In this document: positions 1-5,697 of the stretch, in pieces
Layout: the number at the start of each line of letters is the position of its first letter
Position numbering within the stretch: position 1 is the stretch's first letter
Source: Lentzea sp.
GTDB lineage: Bacteria > Actinomycetota > Actinomycetes > Mycobacteriales > Pseudonocardiaceae
DNA: 7,358 bases
Assembly (NCBI GenBank): GCA_030146905.1
Contig: JASLAV010000008.1
Coordinates: 1-7,358, forward strand
Direction of reading: 5' to 3'
Notes under the pieces: generated by a model
What the model saw: only the letters and a program-made list of their open reading frames with translations
Databases searched by the model: none
Told to the model about the DNA's origin: nothing
Position numbers and translations under genes: made by a program

Positions 1-419
1 CCTACCGGACCAAGGGCCAAGGCGCGGGCATGGCCGCGTTCATCCAGATGAGCTCGTACCAGGGCGAGTACACCGACGAGTACTTCGCGCTGCCCGCGCC
101 GGATCCCGCGCAGTTCGGCATGCCGGCCGAGGACGACGGCAAGCGCGACGACCCGTTGCTGGGCACCTCCTCGCTCGCCATCACCGACTACTACCCGAAG
201 GTCGACGCGCTGAGGGCCGCGCCCACGCGTGTCGTGATCGCGGTCGGCGAGGAGACGGGCGACGCGTTCACCGCGCGCACGGCCGTGTACACGGCGAAGC
301 TGCTCGGGCAGGAGGCCGTCGTCTTCCCCAGCCACCACGGCGGGTTCATCGGCGGCGAGTTCGGCTACGCGGGCAAGCCGGAGGAGTTCGCCGTCAAGCT
401 CCGCGAGGTGCTCGGCTGA
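1..419 (+). CDS. Alpha/beta-fold hydrolase, C-terminal part (5' end outside window)
   Basis: The open frame enters from the left edge (first full codon at base 3), runs 138 codons and stops with TGA at 417-419, so the start, the nucleophile elbow and most of the fold are missing. The visible tail is typical of actinobacterial alpha/beta hydrolases. A strand reads RVVIAVGEETG, where one of the acidic residues could be the catalytic acid. It is followed by a helix and then VVFPSHHGGF, where a histidine would complete the Ser-acid-His triad. The protein ends with a short helix, EEFAVKLREVLG. Family knowledge suggests a soluble esterase or hydrolase of unknown substrate. The gene is convergent with the glycosyltransferase on the other strand, and the two 3' ends overlap by 26 bp, so no terminator fits between them. 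ATG codons at bases 30 and 48 are internal methionines, because the frame is open and protein-like upstream of them. The fold call is fairly secure and the substrate is unknown. Confidence 0.8.
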   Translation, partial: YRTKGQGAGMAAFIQMSSYQGEYTDEYFALPAPDPAQFGMPAEDDGKRDDPLLGTSSLAITDYYPKVDALRAAPTRVVIAVGEETGDAFTARTAVYTAKLLGQEAVVFPSHHGGFIGGEFGYAGKPEEFAVKLREVLG

Positions 420-1500
420 GGATGACGTCGGCGGCCCTCGCGGCGCCGCCGCTGTTCTCGATGGCGGCACGCATCCGGTCGAGGTTGCGCCGGATCGTGC
501 CGTCGGCCGCCACCCTGTCGACGGCCGCGCGCAGGCCGGCGTGATCGGTGACGTGCTCGCCGAGCCCGAGCTCCGCGACGCGAGCGGCGTTGGCCGCCTG
601 TTCCGGCGTCTGCGGCACGACCACGAGCGGCACGCCCTGGTGCAGTGCCTCCATCGTGGAGTTCATCCCGCCGTGGCTGATGAACGCCGCGGCGTGCCCG
701 AGCACGGCGGGTTGCGGGAACCACGGCCGCACGTCGAAGGTGTCCGGCACGTCGCCCACGTCCTTCGCGGTCATGGCCACCTGCCACCCGCCGTCACCGA
801 ACTGCTCGACGCACGCGCGGTAGAGCGCCGGATCGCTCATGACCGACCCGAGCGAGACGTAGAGCAGCGGCAGGTCCGCCCGGCGGGGTGACCACTCCTC
901 GTCGAGCCTGCGGCCGAGCACCGGGCCGACGAAGTGGAACGAGTCGTCGAACGTCTCGCCGAACGGCTGGAACTCCCGCGGCAGGAACACCACGCTGCAC
1001 GCCTCGGGCGCGTCGACCGTGCTCCACGGATCGAGCTCGACGCCGTGCTCGGCCGAGAACCGCGCCGTGTCCTCGGTGAGGTACCGGTCCAGGTCGACGT
1101 CCATCACGTCGTGGTGCTCGTTGGACGCGGTGTGCGGCATGGTGCGCACCGCCGGTACGCCGAGCTCGCGCGCGACGAGCCGCGCCGGCCAGTTCGTCGC
1201 GTCGTAGCAGATCAGGTCGGGCCGGTCGGCGCGGCAGAGGTCGAGCAGGACGGGGTAGGTGGCGCTCATCGCCAGGAAGTAGTGCTGGAACCACTCGTCG
1301 ATCGGGTTGGCGCCGACCGGCCGGAAGTCCGGCAGCGCGGGCAGTTCCACCCACCGCGCGCCGGCTCCCGTCACCGCCCCCGCGTGCTCGGAGCCGGTCG
1401 CGTAACCGACCTCGGCGCCTCGCCGCACCAGTTCCTCGACCACGGCGAGGGTCGGCGTGACGTGTCCATGTCCCGCGAGCGTGACGAACAGGATCCGCAT
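394..1500 (-). CDS. MGT-family (macrolide-type) GT-B glycosyltransferase
   Basis: This 368-residue protein resembles the macrolide/UDP-glucuronosyltransferase superfamily (CAZy GT1-like, OleD/MGT type), which moves a sugar from a nucleotide donor to a small-molecule acceptor in the cytoplasm. The N-terminal acceptor domain begins MRILFVTLAGHGHVTPTL. H11 lies where OleD-type enzymes keep the catalytic base, and D100 (LICYDATNW) is in the right place for its partner. The C-terminal donor domain has VSLGSV (215-220), PWFPQPAVLGHAAAF (259-273), the signature SHGGMNSTMEAL (275-286) and PQTPEQAANA (296-305). The length is slightly below the usual 390-430. I chose ATG at 1500 because the sequence begins at the canonical first strand and AGGA lies 8 nt upstream. 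A TTG at 1527 would add nine residues but has no clear ribosome site. It is the last gene of the minus-strand run, about 32 bp after the oxidoreductase. Substrate unknown: antibiotic or steroid/flavonoid glycosylation, including drug inactivation, are all possible. Confidence 0.88.
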   Translation of the reverse strand: MRILFVTLAGHGHVTPTLAVVEELVRRGAEVGYATGSEHAGAVTGAGARWVELPALPDFRPVGANPIDEWFQHYFLAMSATYPVLLDLCRADRPDLICYDATNWPARLVARELGVPAVRTMPHTASNEHHDVMDVDLDRYLTEDTARFSAEHGVELDPWSTVDAPEACSVVFLPREFQPFGETFDDSFHFVGPVLGRRLDEEWSPRRADLPLLYVSLGSVMSDPALYRACVEQFGDGGWQVAMTAKDVGDVPDTFDVRPWFPQPAVLGHAAAFISHGGMNSTMEALHQGVPLVVVPQTPEQAANAARVAELGLGEHVTDHAGLRAAVDRVAADGTIRRNLDRMRAAIENSGGAARAADVILSRAPRGA

Positions 1501-1532
1501 ACCGCCGATCCTGCCGAACCGGGTCAAGCGCT

Positions 1533-2444
1533 TTACCGCAGGAACGCCTCGACCACCTCGGCCACCCGCAGACCGCTCTCGAAGTCCGCCAGGTCACGCG
1601 GGTGCTCGCCGCGCACGGCCCGCGCGAACGACGTGAGCCGCGAGTAGTCGGACCCCGTCTGCTCCAGCGCCACCGGCTCCCACGCGCCGCCGTCCGAAGT
1701 GGACAGTTCGGCCCACTGCTCCAGCCGCAGCGACCGTTCGGTGCCCCAGACGGTCCACTCGTAGACCTCCGGCCCCGCCAGACCCGAGAACGCCGACACG
1801 TGCACCGGCACGCCGCCGCCTCGCAGCACACCTCGTGCCGCCACCTCGGCGGCCCCCGGCTCCGGGAAGTCCGACGACACCGACTCGACGGCGAGCGGCC
1901 CGAGCACCCGGTCGGTCAGGTAGACGAAGTGCGACAGCACCTCCCGCACGAAGCCGCCCTGCTCCGACCGGGAGAGCCAGGCGGCCTCCGCCTGGAACGC
2001 CCTGGGCCAGCGGGGGAACTGCAGCCTGATCTCCACGCCGCGCAGCTCGCCCAGCTCCGGCAGCCGTCGTTCGACCTCGATCGTCGCGGCCATGTCCGAC
2101 AACGCGAAGTTGACCGCGTTGGGACGGCCACGGGCGGCGCCGGCCATCTCGCGGGCCTCGCCGAGGTCGACGGCGAGCGGCTTCTCGCAGAACACCGCCT
2201 TGCCCGCGGCGAACGCCCGCAGGACCAGCGAGGCGTGCGACGCCGGCGGCGTCGAGACGTACACCGCGTCCACATCGGACAGCACCTCGTCGAGCGAGGT
2301 GACGACGGGGACGTCGAGGGTGCGGGGTGCGACGTCGACACCGGCGACCACGGTGTAGTCGGGATGTGCCAGCGCCGCCGCCAGCATCCGGGTGCCCATG
2401 GCACCCAGGCCGACGACGGCGAGGCGGATCGGATCAGCGGTCAT
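1533..2444 (-). CDS. Gfo/Idh/MocA-family NAD(P)-dependent oxidoreductase
   Basis: This 303-residue protein has the two-domain layout of the Gfo/Idh/MocA dehydrogenases, which usually oxidise or reduce sugars, inositols or related polyols. The N-terminal Rossmann fold shows VVGLGAMG with G12-x-G14-x-x-G17. Aspartate 37 at the end of the second strand fits NAD(H) better than NADP(H). Next come VSTPPASHASL (63-73) and the family hallmark CEKPL, with E87-K88-P89, where the lysine is the usual catalytic residue. In the C-terminal sheet domain the motif normally written D-x-G-x-H appears as REVLSHF, with E168 replacing Asp and H172 kept. The chain is short for the family (usually 330-390). Start ATG at 2442-2444 is 4 nt after the permease stop, with a weak AGG upstream. 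Close spacing to an ABC exporter and a glycosyltransferase suggests a role in modifying a sugar-bearing or polyol-like molecule. That is inference, and the substrate cannot be read from the sequence. Confidence 0.88.
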   Translation of the reverse strand: MTADPIRLAVVGLGAMGTRMLAAALAHPDYTVVAGVDVAPRTLDVPVVTSLDEVLSDVDAVYVSTPPASHASLVLRAFAAGKAVFCEKPLAVDLGEAREMAGAARGRPNAVNFALSDMAATIEVERRLPELGELRGVEIRLQFPRWPRAFQAEAAWLSRSEQGGFVREVLSHFVYLTDRVLGPLAVESVSSDFPEPGAAEVAARGVLRGGGVPVHVSAFSGLAGPEVYEWTVWGTERSLRLEQWAELSTSDGGAWEPVALEQTGSDYSRLTSFARAVRGEHPRDLADFESGLRVAEVVEAFLR

Positions 2445-2448
2445 GCGC

Positions 2449-3516
2449 CTATTCTGCAGGTGCCCACGCCTTGGACAGCTTCACCCGCCCACCGGTCTGC
2501 AGCAACGATCCGGTGTAGAGCCTCGACGCGATGAGCAGGATCGCCACGACGGTCGCCGCGAGGATCCCCATCGAGACCAGTGCCTCCCACGGCTGCGCCT
2601 GCTGCGCGAACATCCGCACGGGCATCGCGACCCCCGCCGTGAACGGCACGAACGACATCACGCCGAGCACCGCGGGGTTGTCGAAGAAGAACTGCACGCC
2701 GAAGTACGGGCCCATCACCGCGAGCATGACGAGTCCCATCGTCGACCCGAGGTCCTCCTGACGGCTGACCAGCGCGCCGGCCACCGCCCACATCGACGAG
2801 ATCAGCACGAACCCGAGCATCAGGAACGGCACGAACCAGCCCAGCGCGGGCACCACGACCGCCAGCAGCTCGGACAGCCCGGCGACGCGCAGTGCGATCG
2901 GTGCCGCGAGCGCCAGCACCACCACCTGGCCGAGCGTGAGGATCACGTGCCCGAGGATCTTGCCGGCGAGCAGCGCCCGCACCGGCACCGTGGACACCAG
3001 GATCTCCACGATCCGCGTCTGCTTCTCGGTCACGGTGCTCTGCGCGATCGCCGCGCCGCCCATGCCGAACATCAGGAACACCAGCCCGAACACCAGCACG
3101 GTGACGAACCGCTGGTCGGAGTTCACCGCGGAGGCGTCGAGCAGCTCGACCGGCGGCGACGCGACGAGCTGGCGGATCACGTCGGCCGGCGGGTCGTTCA
3201 GCGCCAGCACCTTGATGCCGGCGCCGTCCGGCACGATCGCGGCCTCGACGTCGTCGGAGCGGACCAGGTCGGAGGCTTCCTGGACGGTGGCGACCTCGCG
3301 CACGTCGAGCTGCTTGTCCTGCACCACCCGCACGGCGGACCCGACGGCCGCGACCTTCGGGTCGTCACCGCCGAACACCGTCGGCAGCACCGTCAGCGCG
3401 AACAACCCGACGATCGTGGCGAGGAACCCGATCCAGAAGCCCTTGGTGCTGACGAAGGTCTTCATCTCCCGTTCGGCGACGAGCCAGGTCGCCTGGGCAA
3501 AAGTGGCCCGTGCCAT
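2449..3516 (-). CDS. ABC-2-type (NatB-like) transporter permease
   Basis: This 355-residue membrane protein is most like NatB/ABC-2 family permeases, the membrane half of an exporter. A first membrane helix (about 27-48) follows a short cytoplasmic N-terminus, with the typical VAEREMKTFVSTKGFWIGF entry. About 90 mostly hydrophilic residues (49-136) then form an extracytoplasmic domain. A cluster of roughly five further helices follows (about 137-158, 187-208, 218-247, 258-277, 281-299 and 311-331, boundaries approximate). Just after the second helix is VTEKQTRIVEILVSTVP (162-178), the cytoplasmic amphipathic element by which this family contacts its ATPase. Start ATG at 3514-3516 follows the ATPase stop by one base (TGACATG) with AAGGAAG upstream, indicating translational coupling. 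NatAB of Bacillus exports sodium, but many actinobacterial relatives have unknown or drug-like substrates, so no substrate is assigned. Confidence 0.9.
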   Translation of the reverse strand: MARATFAQATWLVAEREMKTFVSTKGFWIGFLATIVGLFALTVLPTVFGGDDPKVAAVGSAVRVVQDKQLDVREVATVQEASDLVRSDDVEAAIVPDGAGIKVLALNDPPADVIRQLVASPPVELLDASAVNSDQRFVTVLVFGLVFLMFGMGGAAIAQSTVTEKQTRIVEILVSTVPVRALLAGKILGHVILTLGQVVVLALAAPIALRVAGLSELLAVVVPALGWFVPFLMLGFVLISSMWAVAGALVSRQEDLGSTMGLVMLAVMGPYFGVQFFFDNPAVLGVMSFVPFTAGVAMPVRMFAQQAQPWEALVSMGILAATVVAILLIASRLYTGSLLQTGGRVKLSKAWAPAE

Positions 3517-3517
3517 G

Positions 3518-4387
3518 TCAGATCACTTCCTTGAAGATCTCGTCGAGCGTCGGCACGACCGGGGTGAACGAACGGACCTCACCGCGTTCCAGCGCGGCCT
3601 TGAGCACCTGCTGCGACGCGGACTCGAACACGGCGCGCGGCCCGTCGAGCTCCACGATCGTCGTGCCGGGCACGTCGCGGACCCAGCCGGCGTCCTCGGC
3701 GACGACGATCTCGTAGCGCTCCCCCGCATGGCTCTGGCGCAGCTCCTCGCGCGAGCCCTTCGCGGCGATCCGTCCCTTCGAGATGATCACCACGTCGTCG
3801 CAGAGCCGTTCCACGATCGCCAGCTGGTGGCTGGAGAACAGCACCGGCACACCGCTCGCGGCCCGTTTGCGCAGCACCTCGAGCACGGTCTCGACGGCGA
3901 TCGGGTCGAGGCCCGAGAACGGCTCGTCGAGGATCAGCAGCTCGGGGTCGTGCACCAGCGCGGCGGCGATCTGCACGCGCTGCTGGTTGCCCAGCGACAG
4001 CTCCTCCAGCCGGTCGCCCGCGCGGCCGGTGAGCTCCAGGTCCTCCAGCAACGCGTCGGTGTTGCGCTGCGCCGTCGCCTTGTCGACGCCGTGCAGGCGG
4101 CCGAGCCAGGTGATCTGGTCGCGCACCTTCATCTTCGGGTAGAGCCCGCGCTCCTCCGGCATGTACCCGAAGTCCGGCCGGTTCTGCGGCCGGACCTCGG
4201 CCCCCTTCCAGCTCACCGAACCCCCGTGCGCGGCGAGCACCCCCAGCACGATGCGCATCGTGGTGGTCTTGCCGGAACCGTTGGCGCCCAGGAACCCCGT
4301 CATCCGGCCGGGGCGGACGTCGAAGCTGACGTCGTCGAGCACCCGGTGGTCGCCGAAGCTCCGGCTGATCCCCCTCACAGTCAACAT
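3518..4387 (-). CDS. ABC transporter ATP-binding protein (NatA-like)
   Basis: This 289-residue ATPase is complete for one nucleotide-binding domain plus a C-terminal extension. The motifs are in order: Walker A GANGSGKT (34-41), the Q-loop region GYMPEERGLY (74-83), the signature LSLGNQQR (130-137), Walker B LLILDEP (150-156), the D-loop SGLD (158-161) and the switch histidine SSHQ (H187). Having Glu in MPEE where most ABC proteins keep Gln is seen in the NatA/DrrA-like branch that pairs with ABC-2 permeases. Residues from about 215 onward are the DrrA/NatA-type tail ending LDEIFKEVI. The permease starts one base after its stop, so the two make one exporter, probably with two ATPases and two permeases on the cytoplasmic membrane. 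No Shine-Dalgarno sequence is visible before ATG 4387. A -10-like TAGCGT sits six bases upstream, so the mRNA may be leaderless. The family is certain and the exported substrate unknown. Confidence 0.93.
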   Translation of the reverse strand: MLTVRGISRSFGDHRVLDDVSFDVRPGRMTGFLGANGSGKTTTMRIVLGVLAAHGGSVSWKGAEVRPQNRPDFGYMPEERGLYPKMKVRDQITWLGRLHGVDKATAQRNTDALLEDLELTGRAGDRLEELSLGNQQRVQIAAALVHDPELLILDEPFSGLDPIAVETVLEVLRKRAASGVPVLFSSHQLAIVERLCDDVVIISKGRIAAKGSREELRQSHAGERYEIVVAEDAGWVRDVPGTTIVELDGPRAVFESASQQVLKAALERGEVRSFTPVVPTLDEIFKEVI

Positions 4388-4393
4388 GGGAGA

Positions 4394-4399
4394 ACGCTA
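4394..4399 (-). promoter_or_regulatory. Candidate -10 box for a leaderless ATPase transcript
   Basis: On the minus strand TAGCGT matches the actinobacterial -10 pattern TANNNT and ends six bases before the ATG at 4387. Transcription could therefore start on the A of the start codon. No purine-rich ribosome site lies in the bases between. No convincing -35 hexamer is visible about 17 bases further upstream, so this is only a candidate. Confidence 0.35.
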
Positions 4400-4416
4400 T
4401 GCGGAGCACCACCACG

Positions 4417-4452
4417 GCCGCGTCCGCCGCGCGGCATCATCCTCGCGGAGGA
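4417..4452 (-). terminator. Possible GC-rich hairpins after fdhD
   Basis: Two small inverted repeats lie in the 76-bp gap between the fdhD stop and the ATPase start. TCCTC/GAGGA (4440-4444 and 4448-4452, 3-nt loop) comes first in the transcript, then GCCGCG/CGCGGC (4417-4422 and 4430-4435, 7-nt loop). Neither is followed by a run of T on the minus strand. They could act as a U-less actinobacterial terminator or simply reflect GC-rich sequence. If they are not functional, fdhD transcription may read through into the ABC operon. Confidence 0.22.
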
Positions 4453-4463
4453 CTCCTTACGGA

Positions 4464-5303
4464 CTAACGGACCGCGGCGGTGACGCCGAGGCGGTGCCCT
4501 CCTGTGTAGACGTTCATCGACGAGCCGCGCAGGAACCCGACCAGCGTCACGCCCATCTCCTCCGCGAGGTCGGCCGCGAGCGACGACGGCGCGGACACCG
4601 CCGTGAGCACCGGGATCCCCGCCATGACCGCCTTCTGCACCAGCTCGAACGACGCACGGCCGCTCACCATCAGCACGGTGCTCGTCAGCGGCAGCCGTCC
4701 GGCGCGGGTGGCCCAGCCGACGACCTTGTCCACGGCGTTGTGCCGGCCGACGTCCTCTCGCAGGCACAGCAGCGTGCCGTCCGCGTCGAACAGCCCGGCG
4801 GCGTGCAGACCGCCGGTGCGGTCGAAGACCCGTTGCGCGGCACGGAGCTTCGTCGGGAACTCGGTGACCGCCCTGGGGTCGAGGCGGATCGGGTCGTCCG
4901 CCACCTTCCAGGTCGCAGTGGTGCGCACGGCGTCCAGGCTCGCCTTGCCGCACAGGCCGCACGACGACGTGGTGTAGAAGTTGCGCTCGATCGACGGGTC
5001 CGGTGGCGCGACGCCTTCGCCCAGGCCGACGTCGAGCACGTTGTAGGTGTTGCGGCCGTCCGCCGTCGCTGCCGCGCAGTAGCGGATGGAGGTGATGTCG
5101 GACGGGTCGCGCACCACGCCCTCGCTGACGAGGAAGCCCGCCGCCAGGTCGAAGTCGTCACCCGGCGTGCGCATGGTCACGGCGAGGGACTTGCCCCGCA
5201 CGCGGATCTCCAGCGGTTCCTCGACCGCCAGCGTGTCCGGTCGCGCGGTGGCCGCGTCGTCCACCAGCCGCACCACGCGCCGCCTGCTCGTCACCCGTCC
5301 CAT
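4464..5303 (-). CDS. fdhD: Formate dehydrogenase accessory sulfurtransferase FdhD
   Basis: This 279-residue protein is a full-length FdhD. In E. coli FdhD passes sulfur from the cysteine desulfurase IscS to the bis-MGD molybdenum cofactor, which is then inserted into formate dehydrogenase; without it the enzyme is inactive. The conserved N-terminal stretch TLAVEEPLEIRVRGKSL is present (24-40). The active-site motif SSCGLCGKASL follows, with C115-x-x-C118 as the sulfur-carrying pair, then LCLREDVGRHNAVDKVVG, a strongly conserved block in the cofactor-binding half, and a C-terminal SSMNVYTG motif. Start ATG at 5303 is fixed by a strong GGGAGG six bases upstream. A longer frame to 5363 adds 20 residues that do not look like FdhD. 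The gene's first 146 bases overlap the 3' end of the upstream unknown gene. With moeA and an OFA-type transporter next door, a formate dehydrogenase gene is expected nearby but is not in the window. Confidence 0.95.
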   Translation of the reverse strand: MGRVTSRRRVVRLVDDAATARPDTLAVEEPLEIRVRGKSLAVTMRTPGDDFDLAAGFLVSEGVVRDPSDITSIRYCAAATADGRNTYNVLDVGLGEGVAPPDPSIERNFYTTSSCGLCGKASLDAVRTTATWKVADDPIRLDPRAVTEFPTKLRAAQRVFDRTGGLHAAGLFDADGTLLCLREDVGRHNAVDKVVGWATRAGRLPLTSTVLMVSGRASFELVQKAVMAGIPVLTAVSAPSSLAADLAEEMGVTLVGFLRGSSMNVYTGGHRLGVTAAVR

Positions 5304-5697
5304 CGCATGCCTCCCTGCAGATTTCGACGCACTCGTCGAGCAGGCGCCGCAACACCTCGTCACCGGTCATCGCCCGCACGGCCCTCGTCACGACCCAGTC
5401 GCGCGGCCACCACCTCGGCGCGTCGATCCCCGCCCTGCGCGCGCAGTGCGCGACCAGCAGCCGCGCCGGCGCCCTCTCGGTGCCGATCACCCTGACGGCG
5501 AACGGCAGGAGCTTGCGCCGCCCGTCCTCAGTGGACTGGTCGTTGACGCACCGCGCCACGCACGCCAGCACGGGGTGCACGCAGGCGGGCCGGTCCGACC
5601 ACACCTCGCCCGCGAGCACCGACGTCAGCTCCATCAGGCAACACCCGTCCGCGGGTGTGCGGTGCCAGCCCTTCGCGAGACTCGGCACGCGGCTCAC
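5158..5697 (-). CDS. Cysteine-rich protein of unknown function between the OFA transporter and fdhD
   Basis: This 179-residue frame starts GTG at 5697, overlapping the TGA of the transporter as GTGA, with a GGGAAGG-like site upstream. I do not recognise a named domain. The N-terminal half has a distinctive look that I associate with uncharacterised actinobacterial proteins: DGCCLMELTSVLAGEVWSD, then RPACVHPVLACVARCVND. C19, C20, C39, H41, C46 and C50 are close together, so metal, thiol or redox chemistry is conceivable. No signal peptide or membrane helix is evident. The middle contains WWPRDWVVTRAVRAM, then a helical segment near LLDECVEICRE. From about residue 131 the frame runs inside fdhD. 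There it becomes Gly/Arg/Ala-rich, with third-position bases that do not look coding, so the true protein may end near residue 125-135 and the rest be a read-on tail or a frameshift. Its position implies a link to formate/molybdenum metabolism, but no function is assigned. Confidence 0.72.
   Translation of the reverse strand: MSRVPSLAKGWHRTPADGCCLMELTSVLAGEVWSDRPACVHPVLACVARCVNDQSTEDGRRKLLPFAVRVIGTERAPARLLVAHCARRAGIDAPRWWPRDWVVTRAVRAMTGDEVLRRLLDECVEICREACDGTGDEQAARGAAGGRRGHRATGHAGGRGTAGDPRAGQVPRRDHAHAG
5310..5315 (-). promoter_or_regulatory. Strong ribosome-binding site deciding the fdhD start
   Basis: GGGAGG on the minus strand, six bases before ATG 5303, selects the shorter FdhD start. It lies inside the coding sequence of the upstream gene, consistent with coupled translation. 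Confidence 0.75.

Noticed and set aside
1501..1527. TTG start adding nine residues to the glycosyltransferase
   Set aside because: There is no ribosome site before the TTG, and the family's first strand begins right at ATG 1500. Not fully excluded.
934..1647. Long plus-strand open frame opposite the glycosyltransferase
   Set aside because: It is Arg/Val/His-rich with no recognisable motif and lies antisense to a gene with clear GT-B signatures; a GC-rich shadow frame.
1602..3534. Long plus-strand frames opposite the oxidoreductase and permease
   Set aside because: They have His/Arg/Pro-rich composition and no family resemblance; the minus-strand genes carry Rossmann, EKP and NatB features that explain the region.
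5304..5363. Longer FdhD start at 5363
   Set aside because: The 20 extra residues are not FdhD-like, and GGGAGG is ideally placed for ATG 5303.
2936..5495. Two plus-strand frames of 444-515 residues opposite the ABC ATPase and fdhD
   Set aside because: They are long only because stop codons are rare at this GC content; the opposite strand encodes full Walker A/B and CxxC proteins.
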